This document shows, in pieces, positions 1 through 11,528 of a DNA stretch of 64,000 bases. The notes beneath the pieces are model-generated. The model was not told the origin of the DNA, did no database searches, and worked only from the letters and a program-made list of their open reading frames with translations. The stretch covers positions 46,830,096 through 46,894,095 of the forward strand of contig CM055959.1 of assembly GCA_029490685.1 (NCBI GenBank), given 5' to 3'. Origin of the DNA: Schizonepeta tenuifolia. Taxonomy: Eukaryota > Streptophyta > Magnoliopsida > Lamiales > Lamiaceae. The number at the start of each line of letters is the position of its first letter. The first letter of the stretch is position 1. Position numbers and translations under genes: made by a program.

Positions 1-1595
1 TATGAACGTGAAGTAGAAACGAGAAGTTAGAAATTGCTTTGGTTTAGTAATTGTGTAGATTGCAAGACGAGGTTTTAAACGTCGTGCTTATAGACGAGAA
101 ATGAAAAGGGGTTCTTCACATTTTATAGTACGTGTTGACTGCCTTGATGTATAAATTTCGTGGGAATTTAGGTCCGATAGCATAAAATGAACCTAGAAAA
201 CCGTGCGTCGATTTTATCGAGCATTAGGGTTTCACTCGGCAGTTTTGGCGACCCTTCACGGAAACTGCCATATCTTTTAGCTCGTTTATCAGAATTGAGA
301 TCCGCGAACTGGAGAGTAAACTAGACACCCGTACCTTTCTTTTGGTATAAGATCCGTCCCCTATTTCGAAATCCCCTGTTCCGTGCAAACTTACTGATCT
401 TGTGCAGTGAATGGTCAAAGCTAGTTTCCTAAGTTGAATTCTTTTCAACTTCGTTCTTTCGATCTTTTAAGTCGTTTCAAGTTAACGACTACCTTCTTTC
501 TACTGACCTAAGAGTCGAGTACAGAACCGAGTGAGTGTCAAACGAGATGTGTTCGTATCTCGTTTCTGTTTAACTAAAAGAATTAGTTTAGCGTGCAAAT
601 GCCTAAAAAGTCTAAAAGACTAAAACTTAATTCGATTTTCCATTTTCGTTTATCGTTTGCGACCGAGTTTAAAGTATGACTAGTTACGATGAAGGAAGAA
701 GTCGACACCAAGGATAGGAAGGAAGATCAGAAGACGGAAGCACGTGTCTTAGTTCTGTAATCTATCAAGGTGGGCTTTCCTATATACAAATAAAACGAGC
801 AATGCTCGAAAACCTTTTCTTTATCGCTTTGATAATCGTATTTTCAAAGTGATAATTATGGCATGAACTATTTGTTTTTATGTGAGTTCTCTTGTACCTT
901 ATGGATTAGCCAAAAGGGGTTAACTAAACGATCGACTTTAAGTTAGTCAAAAGGGACTTTCCAAAGTTTAGTGTACACTGTAGCCTGTGGTGTATGTGGT
1001 ATCCTATTGAGGGGTAACCAGCCACGGTGAATTATGAATGGTCAAGATTTGAACGTAACATTTATGAAAAATGCTTGATCAAGCTAAGTTATGAAAATGA
1101 GAAAGAAAATGTTTAGTAGACACGGGAATTTAACGAAAAACCCCGATGTGCTACAGAAATGAAATGCCTGATTATCTATACTTATGATTATGTTTTCGGC
1201 AACGTGCCCACTAAGTACTATTGTACTTAGCCATGCATATGTTTTCTAAATGTGCAGGTTGAAGCGACAGGAGCGGTGACGGTTGAGTTAAGAGTTGTCG
1301 ATAGGAAGACTGTAGTATATAGATTACAATTCCGCTGCCAAACTCTAGACTCACTTATGTAATTATGAATATCACTTTTGGGTTTAGGTTTTGTACTTAT
1401 AACTTAGAATCTTTTGAGATCTTGTTCGAGTGATCCTTCGAGATCAACTCTGTCTTTTGTTAATGAAGTCTCGTTCATAGAATTTTTGTCTTTAATGTTA
1501 TGTTTATTCATTCATCCCCTTTCTTCCCCACTTCTTTAATCCAATCCCAATCGCACCCCGGCTTCTGCCGTCCCTCGGGATTTGGGGCTGTGACA
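1..1595. mobile_element. Terminal part of a long LTR (Tekay/Del-like Ty3), truncated by window edge
   Basis: The segment has no sustained ORF and ends in GGGGCTGTGACA, a typical end of long chromovirus-type plant LTRs. The base composition and the many GTCGAG/GAGTCGA words resemble the LTR that starts at 47423, so I infer the same broad family. No shared stretch in the window proves this, because the two visible parts would come from different ends of the LTR. It abuts the truncated copia LTR at 1596 exactly. Orientation is uncertain. Confidence 0.45.
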
Positions 1596-1684
1596 GAAAA
1601 GATACCACTGAAAAATACAATAGAATCATATTTATACTTATCACTAAAACCACTAATCTAAAAAATAAATTTCTATTTCTAATA
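1596..1684 (-). repeat. Truncated 3' LTR of the pol-less copia element
   Basis: It matches 3268-3357 nearly base for base, starting GAAAAGATACCACTG on the plus strand. It lacks the roughly 95 bp that the other copy has on its PBS side. The internal side is followed by the purine tract. Confidence 0.6.
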
Positions 1685-1696
1685 CTCCCCCTCAAG
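1685..1696 (-). promoter_or_regulatory. Polypurine tract of the pol-less copia element
   Basis: The minus strand reads CTTGAGGGGGAG directly before the LTR copy. This is the usual plus-strand primer site of plant copia elements. Confidence 0.6.
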
Positions 1697-3161
1697 ATGT
1701 GTGCAAAATAATTGCAAACATCTTGAAACAACAACAAAAACAAAACTAGCTATTACAACTCCAAAGAAGCAACAGGAAGAAACAAGTGCACATCTGCTAA
1801 TTATGATATCTTCTCAAAGTGAAAATGCTAAAAGAAACATCAAGAGTTACATCCAAAGGAGTTCTTGACTGAAGCACACAAATCACAGCACGACAAAACC
1901 TCCAATTCCTTGTATGCACCTGATGCACATTTCTGAACAACCACACAGACTACAAACTCTAAACAGAATCAATCCAAACCAATGAAACAGAAAAAAAAAT
2001 GCGAAGCTTAACTGCTCCCCCTTAGTGAGATTACTAGACAAAAGCAAAACAGATACTCACTCCAATCAACATAGATTGGATACCACAATTTGAGAACTTA
2101 GACAACAAAAACATGAACTGAACAACCATGAATCGATTAAAAATGAAGAGCAAACAGCGAAAGAGAGTTTCAATCGGCGAGAACAGAGCCTCAAACAGAT
2201 TCAAGCATAGAGACAAGCTCGGTTACAACAACCAGCTAACAATTCAATACCAATCGACAGAGATTGGAAAACCAAAAACCAGACATAGACAAGATCTACA
2301 CATATTTATGAATTTGACAAACATCACAATTCATGATGCGAACAGTGAAAGTAGAACACTATGATCAACAATGATCATTAGCAACAAAGTTGAAGAATGC
2401 ACTATGGCGAGAACCAAATCTGTAGAAGAGAAGACAAAAGCTTGGATACAATCCAACTAACAATTAAATTCCAAGCAACATAGATCAGAAAACCAAAAAC
2501 TGGAGACAAGATCTACACGGATCTAACAAACATGATAGACTAACCAAATCACAACTCATGATTCAGAAGAAAATGGTAAGAAGCACTAAAGCGAGAACAT
2601 CAACCGAATGAAAATCAGTGATGGAAACAGAATCAACCAAATTGGAATTTGGGATAGGAAAAGACAATCAACCAATTTTATTGGTGAACAAAAGAGATAA
2701 GAACAGATCTAGATTTGAAGATCTAAGAATTGAAGAAGAGAACAAAATTTAATCGGAGGCAGATACCAATTGAACACTAATTTAGATTAGAGATGAAAAT
2801 AGAAAAGAGAGGGAGAGATTCGAACTTGAATCGAAAAGAGATTACCAGAAACTAGAACAATAGGAATTGAGATGACACAACAGTGACGAACTCGATGATT
2901 GATCGGAAAATTGCATCGACGAATTGATGAGATGGATGAAATGGAATCACAATGATTTGGACCATTACGACGGTTAGCAGCCATCGGAAACGTAGAACTA
3001 GACGGAGGAGACAGACGCAACGGTGAACCATTTCAGATGTGAAACTTGAATCCATAACTACAACTTCACGGTGAAGAGAATGATTTTCATCGGAGATTGA
3101 TTGGAAAATTTCAACAATTAATCAGTGAGATGGATGGCATATCAGCGGAAGATAAGGTATA

Positions 3162-3173
3162 GGTCTGATACCA
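3162..3173 (-). promoter_or_regulatory. Primer binding site (initiator-Met tRNA type)
   Basis: The minus strand reads TGGTATCAGACC directly after the LTR end AACA. The standard plant copia site is TGGTATCAGAGC, so there is one mismatch. Confidence 0.65.
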
Positions 3174-3357
3174 TGTTAAAAACTAAAACTGCAGAAGAGA
3201 AGATACAAAGAGAAGAAGGAAGAGCCAAAGATATTTTGGAGAAATATTTCCTCATTGATTACATTATGAAAAGATACCACTGAAAAATACAATAGAATCC
3301 TATTTATACTTATCACTAAAACCAACTAATCTAAAAAATAAATTTCTATTTGTAATA
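3174..3357 (-). repeat. 5' LTR of the pol-less copia element
   Basis: A 184-bp LTR with its end (TTTTTAACA on the minus strand) at the primer site. The outer end reads TATTA rather than the expected TGTTA, and the same substitution is visible in the other copy. The exact outer border is therefore uncertain by a few bases. Confidence 0.55.
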
Positions 3358-3559
3358 CCATCACATAGCGATGATGGGTTGATTCTAATATCTTTTTTGA
3401 ACTGCACAAAGTCCCAAAAAAAAAAATTTGGGTTAGAGCATAAAAGCAAACGCATTTCTATTACTTGCAAGTGAAGATGATTCTATTTACTATATATAGA
3501 TTTTCTTTAATTAGGTAAAATATTCCATCCAACCTTCAATTATTAATTAGATATATTTA

Positions 3560-4439
3560 GACTACTTGCAATGGTAGTATCTCTAAAAGATGTCTTTAAG
3601 ATTTTTTTAGAGATAGAGATAGTGAGCTACAGTCGCACAATTTCTTTGGGGTGTCTCTATCTAATTTTTGAATTTGTATTTTGCATTAATTTTAATAAGA
3701 AAATTTGAAAATTTCATTAATTTAAATAAATAACTAGTATAATACATTAATTGAAATAAAACAAATAAAAACATAACATTAGCTGAAATTTAAAAAATAA
3801 AAAATATCCTATTCCTCAACCGGCCCAAATCGGCTCCAAACATGCTCGATCAAATCATTGGTGAGCCGATGGTGCTTTCTTGTAACTCTCAATGCTGCGT
3901 CCCGTTTGAGATAATTCTTCCAGGACAGCAGAGTGGGGACTCAGACTATATCACTAGCTGTTGTTGTTTATGTGTCCTCCCTCCAGTTCTCATCCTCCCT
4001 CAGTATCTCTCACCATCGACATAATCTCGTCGTTGGTACCATGAGAAGAGTAGCCGGTTGAGGAGTCCGATGAGGAAGACATTTTTTTTTGCGAAAAATT
4101 GAGAGAAAAAGAGAGAAAACCAAAGGAAGAAGATGAATTTGGTGTGGAAAAAATTGTGTGATGAAGTGGGGTATTTATAGGTGTGAATTAATAATAATAA
4201 AAAATTGGCTAAAATAGCCATTTTATACCCGTTGCCATAATATATCCGTTGCAGATTATTTTATTTTTTTTCGGTCTAGCGCGTAAAAAAAAAAGTACAG
4301 TGCATGCATGCTGGATCGAGACTGTCTCATGGTGGCGAGACGGGTTTGAGCCACTAGCTCCTGCAGCGGGTTGTCTCATCGCCGCGGTGTCTCGAGACGG
4401 CGGATCGAGACTCCCGCTACGAGCCGTCGTATCATTAGT
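3560..4439 (-). mobile_element. Internally deleted PIF/Harbinger transposon derivative
   Basis: On the minus strand a TATA-like box (TATAAATACC near 4170) precedes an ATG at 4082 that opens a short serine-rich peptide starting MSSSSDSSTGYSSHG and stopping about 30 codons on. Further along, 3922 to 3809 encodes a peptide ending HHRLTNDLIEHVWSRFG and a stop. This resembles the C-terminus of plant Harbinger transposases (…LxxDLxEHxW…). The DDE core between them is missing, so start and end of the gene have been joined by a deletion. The right side is cut by the solo LTR at 4440. Terminal inverted repeats are not clear. The family call rests on the C-terminal motif and the leader style. Confidence 0.45.
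3809..4082 (-). pseudogene. Remnant Harbinger transposase: N-terminal leader joined to C-terminal tail
   Basis: The minus-strand ATG at 4082 starts a serine-rich 30-residue peptide that ends in TGA. After a frameshift, codons from 3922 to 3809 read WKNYLKRDAALRVTRK and then the LTNDLIEHVW tail before TAG. Harbinger transposases are normally about 400 residues with a DDE nuclease domain, which is absent here. The fragment cannot be catalytic. Confidence 0.4.
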
Positions 4440-6023
4440 TGATGGTCCCGAAACGAGTTACTGGTGTATGGGGGAGGGGAATACACCAGTTAAGAATTTA
4501 AAAATAAACTCTTGAAAATTACTTCAACAGAGTAAAAAGACTCAGTTGGAATCTTACAGCTGAGTATGCAACCTCAGCTGAAAGAGTTGTGCTGTGCGGA
4601 ATGTGGTGGAGAATAAACTCGTAAAACAACTCACGCTTTTATGCACGGTTGGTCAAAAACCAAAACAATTGAGAATACGCAGATGCAGTTTGTATGCTGG
4701 TTAGTCAGTTAGTAGAGAATGCAAGAAATAACTGAATAAAGAAAAACACAAGCACACAGAGAATTAACGTGGTTCGGAGCTAACACTCCTACGTCCACGG
4801 GGAGTTGTGAGTCCACACAACTCTGTCCAAGTTCTTCTGGACAAACCACACAGCTTACGCGGGCTGTGCAACCATTAAGGATAAGTTTGCAGGTACTTAT
4901 CAACCTTACAGATTAGTTTACGGGTACTAATCAACCTGTCTACTCAGTTACGGGAAGAGTAGGGTCCTAAAACCTTTTCAGGTATGAAAGATAAGGTTCC
5001 AACTTACAACTCGAACAAGAAGTGAGCTGGGATCTAACACTCTACGAACTCTCACAAAGTGATGTTCTCAAGGTTCGATCTAAAGACACTCAGACACAAT
5101 CTAATGCTCTAGAACTCTCAACAAGTGATGTTCTTAGAGACTAAATCTAATTCAACTCGAGTAAGGAATATAGTTCTTTCTTTCGCTCTGTCTCGTCTCG
5201 TGTGTCTTCTCTTGTGTGTCTTCTACTGTATATCTTCTTCGAATGAATGAAGGCCTCTATTTATAGGCGGAGAGTATCAACTAGCCGTTGGAGGAGCTGT
5301 TGATCTCTGTTCTTTGAAAGCGATGGCTTGTCTCTGATCTCTGCAGACTTTCCCGATATGGCATCTGTGCTCTTCTGCTTTCCATCTAAGATAGTCTTGT
5401 GTTGGGCCAAATTGGGTAATGACTAAACGGTTAAACCCTCACGTGACTTCCTTTTTGAAATTCAAATCTTAACACCAGACTTTCAACAAGGAGTGGTCGG
5501 TTAAGACTTTCGATCTTCAACTAGCTTGTTCTTCAGCCGATGTTCTATCTGACAACTAACAGTTGAACTCTCAGCTAACTTCGTCTTCAAGCTGTTGATC
5601 TTCTTGGTTGAGTTCTACAACTGATGTTTTGAAACTGAACACTCAGTTGTCTTCCTTGTATCTGGTCAGTTGGGTTCGAACGCTCAGATGGCTTTCTTTC
5701 ATCTGATGTTCTCTTCCCCTTTACTGCTTCTCGTCTGATGAACGCTCAGTTGTTTTGCTTACAACTGATGTTCTATCTCTTGAATGTGACTTCCCCCTTT
5801 TTGCATTATGAAGAAGTGAACGCTCAGTTGTCTTTCTTACAACTGATGTTCTGTCCGAGTGATGCCTTGTTGCCATCTTCAGCTGGAGACCTGTAAAGAT
5901 AAAATCTTGACAATGCTCAAACAGCGAGTCTATCTACTAACAATAGGTTCTGGCAACATCTACTCGGTTGGGGTCAGTTGGTTTTGGAATTCATCAAAAC
6001 TCTTACTAATAAATTTCCCAACA
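4440..6023 (-). repeat. Solo LTR of the Sirevirus-like copia family
   Basis: The reverse complement runs from TGTTGGGAAATTTATTA (6023) to the terminal CA at 4440. It follows the whole LTR of the copia element at 48254-61992, including its TATA box (here 5258-5265), the GAACATCAG-rich repeats and the GAATACACCAG end. No internal region flanks it. The five bases outside are TTAGT and AGTTT, so no target duplication is seen. This solo LTR is visibly more diverged than the two LTRs of the full element are from each other. Confidence 0.85.
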
Positions 6024-9000
6024 AGTTTATCTACTAATTAAATTAAGAGGGACCCTACAAATTGATTGACATAAACTAGCGTATAACCCGTCAAAAATTG
6101 ACGGGAAATTATAAAAATTAATAAAATTATTAAATAGTACTAATATGTGATAGATTAAAAAAAATATTATTTGTTAATTATTTTAGCGTTAAATAATTCG
6201 ATTATGCAATCTACTAAACTCGCTTAGAATTTATATCCCTTGAACACATCTCAAATTCAATTAAAAAGTATTTTTACCACATGTTTATGTCTTAAACCCA
6301 TATAGTTATGTTTGTTAAAAATTATAACTAATATATTCTCATTACTTTCGATAATTGTTAAAGCTCTGTTCTTCTACAAAATCGATGTGGGCAAAAATAT
6401 ATTTCTCTCTCATAGGAAAGCGACTCTTAAGCTGAATTTTTTAGCTTTTTATGAAGAAAAAGAGGCAAGAGAAGGAGCGAGTAGAGAAGAGATATATAGA
6501 TAGCGAATAATACTATAGATGTTAAGATTGTCTATAAGATGAAAGTGACCATAAATACCCCACATTATGAAACAACACAAGATTAAGAAAAAAAATAAGT
6601 TAAACCACCGCTTCACAATCATCCGATCTACCCCAACGGTTCCGACCTAGAACCGGCCTATTGACTACAATACTGATTTTAAATTATATAAATAATCATC
6701 TTCCAAATATATTCACAAAAAAATTAATGATGAGATTTGTTTTCTTTTTACCTGAAATTAATATTTAATTATATACATAACTATATTCCAGAAATATTCA
6801 CACAATATTTAATAAATAAAAATTTAATTATAAATTATAGTATTATGTAAATAATCATCTTCCAAATATATTCATAGAAAATAAAAGGCAAAAATGCATA
6901 AAAACTCCCGACCTTTTTTCCAAATTCTTGTTTAAAACTATTCTTTTTCAAATTCTCAAATATAACTATCACCTTTCAATTTGACGCAATTGATTTTCTC
7001 CCAATTTTTTGCTAATTTGGAAGCCAGAAATTCCTATATACACACATGGAATGCCCATCAATTCTCATATTCTACATGTCCAAGTGCGCCATGTAGGAAT
7101 TTTCGGCTTCGAAGTCAGCAAAAAATTGAGGGAAAATCAATCTTGAGAGTCAATTGCGTCAAATTGAAATGTGATAGTTATATTTGAGAATTTAAAAAAG
7201 ATTGGTTTTAAACCAGAATTTGGGGAAAAGTCAGAGTTTTTTATGCATTTTCCCCAAAAATAAATGATGACATTCGTTTTCTTTTTTACCAGCTTCGAGA
7301 ATAACTTTTTTAATTGAGAATAGAACTTCAAGAATTATTTCACTATGTACTTGGTAGTTTTTCTTTTTTACAAAATTTTATGTGGAATGATTGTGATTCA
7401 TAAAATTCTTTAGTCAATGATATAAGATAAAAGTTGACCATAGATATTCTTAATTTTATGAGTTCAAAATTATATAATATATTAAAAAAAAGTTGTCCCG
7501 CAAGTATTGAATTGGTCCATTTACGCGCACGATTATTGGTTGGAATTGACTCGTTGATAAATCGTTAGTAATTTTTCTGCCAATTTTCCTACATATTCTA
7601 CGTTTTTCAATGGAGACGATTAATCAAACAATTTGAGATGATGTGTTTAGGATTATTCAAAATTGTTTGAAATTTATATACTCGTACTTGTTTAAAATCC
7701 GATTAAAAAATTAGTCATTTGTGTTCCTTTTTGAAAAAAATCTGTATATCAGTCTACCGTCACAATTCTGCGTCGGAACTGGCCCGTTGACCACGACTCT
7801 GATATATAAGTGCGTAATCTATAAAATTTATTTAGAATTTATATATATCAAAAAAATTAATAAAAATAATGATTGTACTATTCGGTATTGTCCTTAATCG
7901 TATAGTAATATTCGTTAATTAAAATAATAAATTATGCAAAGCTGGAAACCCAACTACAAATAACGTAAAAATTATTTCATGGATGACGATTATAGATTTT
8001 AGAAAATACATGGGGAAAAAAAGCATAAAATGAAAAATTTCTCGAGTGTCGGTTGGGAATTGGCTCGTCTACTACCACGGTTCCGGGTCAGAATTGACCT
8101 GTTGACCACGGTTTTGATTTATAAATGCACAATTTATGACGATTCTAGATTTTATAAAATACATGAAAAAAATGAATAAAATGAAAATTTTAAAATTAAT
8201 AAGAATAAAGAATGAAAATGTATCACGTGGGATCCCGAGTTGAGGTACCCGTTAGTTGAAAATTGGCCCGTCTACCTAATTAATTGATAAATTAGAAATT
8301 ACTTATTTTTTATCAAATTAAATAAAAAATATTAGACTATTTCTAAATTTAATTCGGTCAACCAATAAATTATTCAAACTATTTTGGAACCATTTATTCT
8401 GTCAACTAATAAATTGGTTCCCTAATAAAAATAATTAACTGTTCGGCCAATTAATAAATTGATCAAATTAAATTAAATTAAACTATAAAAATATAACAGT
8501 TATTTATTCGACCGATTAATAAATAAATTAGCTAAATAAAACTCCTACAAAAAATAATTATCTATTCGACCAATTAATAAATTGATCAAATTAAATTAAA
8601 TTAAACTATAAAATATAGTTATTTATTCGACCGATTAATAAATAAATTGGCCAAATAAAACTGGTTGAGCAAAAGATGAGAAAATACACATTGATTCTAG
8701 GTATTTATAGGCTTTTCCATAGGTGAAGTTTCATTGAGAAACCGATGTGTGATACAAGATTTTAGTATAGATATTTAAATCTATTATTTTACATTTAAAA
8801 ATTCAAAAATTTGAGAATTTAGATAAATATGAATGGAGGAATATAAGGAGTGTCACGTAAGATTTTTTCAAAGCAAGAATCGTTTTGCTTTTAGTAATAT
8901 AATGATTAGTCATGTTTGCCGAATGGAGCAAACTTAAAGTAAAGTTAACATCCAATTCGAGACCCATCGTAAAGTTGAAAGAAAATTTCAAAATATTCTT

Positions 9001-9751
9001 CAACATTCCTCTCATTCCAAATTACATGTTGTGGGTGCTAGCGAAAGATATGTTTAGGGTTAGCGATTGGATTTGATTATTTTTTTGTTGGGCTAATTTA
9101 GAAAATAGTATGGAGAAAAAAAAAAAGAAACCTTTTGCGGTTCGAATATTTTATACCACACGTTTTAGATGTCAACCATTTCTATCTATTAATTAATAAT
9201 GTTTTTTATAGGATTATTTATAAAGTCTAGTCTGAACTTGGCTCATTATTCACTTTATTTATGACATGAACATCGCCATGTGAAAGAGATTGAACCTTCC
9301 AATTCTTAAGCTTTTTATTTGATTCCGGTTCTTCTACGTCTTTGAACAAATTACATTAATTTTAAATGATGATTCAGAAAACGATCGAGTTCAGGCGTAT
9401 TTTGCCCTCTCAGCTCTAAGAAAATCAATCTAATTTGAAAGAAAGACCCAATGAGTTGGGGAATGGATCCAACCTAATCCAACTGTACCCAAAAATTTAG
9501 GCATTGGTACTATGGGCAACCAAAACTATTTAACACGGAAGTGCTAGACTATCTTTGAATGGATAATTCTAAATTAACCCCCATTTTACTTTCTATAACC
9601 CCTCTTATTTAAATAATTAATTAATTAAAATTATGTTGATTTTAAAATTTTATCCCTGTAGCCCAAAAAATTAAATTAACTAATAACTAAAAAATAATTT
9701 TATAATAATACTATATGGTATACTACAACCCCGAATTGATTACTCAAAACT
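6024..9751. other. AT-rich intergenic DNA with degraded repeats, no gene seen
   Basis: About 3.7 kb without a credible ORF. It holds three related blocks near 6637-6725, 7760-7812 and 8068-8130. Each carries a 'cgGTTCCG… / TTGACCAC… / …GATTTATAA' arrangement. Words such as CATCTTCCAAATATATTCA recur near 6695 and 6855. These look like old copies of one repeat of unknown class. The 123-bp tandem repeat near 8.5 kb is listed separately. Confidence 0.5.
8449..8660. repeat. AT-rich tandem duplication, period about 123 bp
   Basis: AATTAATAAATTGATCAAAT starts at 8449 and again at 8572. It is followed in both copies by the same 'TTATTTATTCGACCGATTAA' stretch and a GCC/GCT-AAATAAAACT tail. The second copy is shorter. 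Confidence 0.7.
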
Positions 9752-9761
9752 TCAAATTTGG

Positions 9762-9966
9762 TGGAGAGCTTCTAGGTGGTAAAAGTAGACGCCTGAGACT
9801 GAAAGGTCTCAAGTTTGAATCCCATGACACGGCTCTATAGGTCTAATATGTCATACATGTACTTGGAAAATGTGGTTTACCTGCCCTGTGTGATTTGCAT
9901 GCTACTGCACAAGGGACGGGGTAAACCGAAGATAGCGGCTGCAAGTTCCCACGATATAAAAAACAA
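9762..9966 (+). mobile_element. tRNA-derived SINE (Au-like)
   Basis: A roughly 205-bp element with a tRNA-like head: a box A-like TAGGTGGTAAAAG near 9773 and a box B-like AGTTTGAATCC at 9812-9822. Its body resembles plant Au SINEs (TTTACCTGCCCTGTGTG, then a GGGACGGGG…GATAGCGGCTGC block) and it ends in a short A-rich tail. The flanks TCAAATTTGG (9752-9761) and TCAAAATTGG (9967-9976) fit a target duplication with one mismatch. An internal Pol III promoter would be used. Reverse transcriptase would come from a LINE elsewhere. Confidence 0.75.
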
Positions 9967-10137
9967 TCAAAATTGGAATAATTTTTGTCCCCACTCTCTC
10001 CATTGAAATCGTTGCCGAAGTCAGAGCTTCTACTTCGCCGGCGATAAGGAAATATTATTATTCCATTTGGATGATATTTTTCTGCAAATATATGAAGTTA
10101 ACAGATTTCCATTATAATAATTATATTTCTTTATCTC

Positions 10138-10525
10138 ATGGGGATTCAGCCTCCCTCGTTTACTGATCATCATCTCCTCCCCTCCATCCCTAAGAAATGC
10201 TCCAGGTCCAATGATTCTGTAATCGATTCCTCTGGTCGTCAACAATTGACCATGTTTGACGCTCAGAATCAATCCCTCAATCCGAAAATGGACGAACATG
10301 ATCAATACTTACCCAAAAAGGCACGGTCGGACACCGACGAGTCCACCAACGCCGCCTGGTCCCAAGGCCGAATTCCCGGACAAGGAGATCAGGAAAGCTT
10401 TCCTCTTGAGCCGAGCCACCTTCGACATGATCTGCGATGAACTGGGGTCCGTCATCACCAAGAAGAACACAATGCTCCGCCTCGTCCAACAATTAAACGC
10501 CAACGCTCCAGTGGCGCGGCCATGA
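10138..10525 (+). pseudogene. Fragment of an ALP1-like (PIF/Harbinger nuclease family) gene
   Basis: In the frame of 10256-10525 the peptide EFPDKEIRKAFLLSRATFDM followed by ICDELGSVITKKNTMLR (about 10369-10479) resembles the N-terminal part of plant ALP1-like proteins. These are domesticated Harbinger nucleases of about 400 residues. The match stops abruptly after KNTMLR, with no HTH or DDE nuclease region. The upstream 78 codons (10138-10371) run in another frame, rich in K, R, S and P, and I do not recognise them. The SINE ends 160 bp upstream. A captured or truncated copy is most likely. Reading the whole as a real 100-residue gene is possible but unsupported. Confidence 0.5.
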
Positions 10526-10740
10526 ATCAGTAATATGATTGTCCATGAACCAATATTTTTTTAATTGATCTTCAGATATAAGGCATTGTCGATCTTGTTT
10601 AAGAAATAAGAAGTAAAAATTGTTGTGATGATGATTTAGGTTAACAGTTTTCAGATGTTTTCATAGCTTGTGCGGCTACGTACGAGTTAACAGGGGCTAT
10701 ATGCTCGTGTATATTGTTATTCTTATTAGAGTTTTATATT

Positions 10741-11186
10741 ATTGGTATTAGTTAATTATAAATTTGGGGCTATAAGATAAAACAATACAATCACCATAAT
10801 TTTAAATTAATTATTTAATTATGAAAGCTACGTAGAGTAAAATAGAAGTTACATTTACAATTACCATGGATTAACCACCCTTAAAGTATTGGTATTAGTT
10901 AATTATAAATTTGGGGCTATAGGATAAAACAATACAATCACCATAATTTTAAATTAATTATTTAATTATAAAAGCTACGTAGAGTAAAATAAAAATAGAA
11001 GTTACATTTAGAATTACCATGAATTAACTACCCTTAAAGTATTGGTATTAGTTAATTATAAATTTGAAGCTATAGGATAAAACAATACAATCATCATAAT
11101 TTTAAATTAATTCTTTAATTATAAAGACTACCTAGAGTAAAATAGAAGTTACATTTAGAATTACCGTGGATTAACCACCCTTAAAG
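10741..11186. repeat. Triple tandem repeat, period 147-153 bp
   Basis: Three head-to-tail copies start at 10741, 10888 and 11041 with ATTGGTATTAGTTAATTATA and end in TTAACCACCCTTAAAGT or a close variant. They differ by a few substitutions and one small indel, and contain no ORF. A young local amplification is likely. Confidence 0.9.
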
Positions 11187-11307
11187 TTACAATACCATAA
11201 TGGGCTCGGTCTAAACACCTTTCTTTTTAACACTCTTTAGAATTATTAAGTTGGAATCTTAATAATAAAAAAAAGAGCTATTCAAAAAAATTAATAACAA
11301 TATTGTA

Positions 11308-11526
11308 CTCCCTCTATTTCGAAATAAGTGACTCGGTTACTAAAATAAACCGTCCCATAACAAATGACTCGTTTACCATATTGGATCATTCCATAATAAG
11401 TGGCTCGTTTCTAAATAAGAAAATAATTATCTCTTCAAAAATTGTGGCAATACCACTTAACCACTTTTAACCCTTCACCTTAATACTTGTACCTAAAAAA
11501 TACGAGCTACTTATTTTGGACGGAGC
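11308..11526. mobile_element. Stowaway-like MITE (decayed)
   Basis: It starts CTCCCTCTATTTCGAAATAA and ends TTATTTTGGACGGAG, inverted copies of the Stowaway (Tc1/mariner) end, with TA on both sides. Inner GTGACTCG/CGAGCTAC words also pair. The right tip has lost the last GGGAG bases. Confidence 0.65.
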
Positions 11527-11528
11527 TA

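Larger units (their letters stand above)
1596..3357 (-). mobile_element. Non-autonomous Ty1/copia element without pol, one LTR truncated
   Basis: Read on the minus strand, the order is LTR (3357 to 3174), tRNA-type primer site (3173 to 3162), about 1.5 kb of internal DNA without gag or pol, a purine tract (1696 to 1685), then a partial second LTR (1684 to 1596). The two LTR copies match over about 90 bp with few differences. The internal DNA has two related blocks, near 2237-2330 and 2455-2560, sharing words such as AAGATCTACAC, and encodes nothing I recognise. Length and layout suggest a deletion derivative or LARD-like element. The outer part of the left LTR is missing where the neighbouring long LTR ends. 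Confidence 0.6.

Noticed and set aside
4249..4515. 88-codon plus-strand ORF
   Set aside because: It crosses the border between the Harbinger remnant and the solo LTR, so it is a chance frame.
6072..6112. AACTAGCGTATAACCCGTC-like line, considered as a Helitron or other element end
   Set aside because: No partner end, hairpin or second copy was found in the window.
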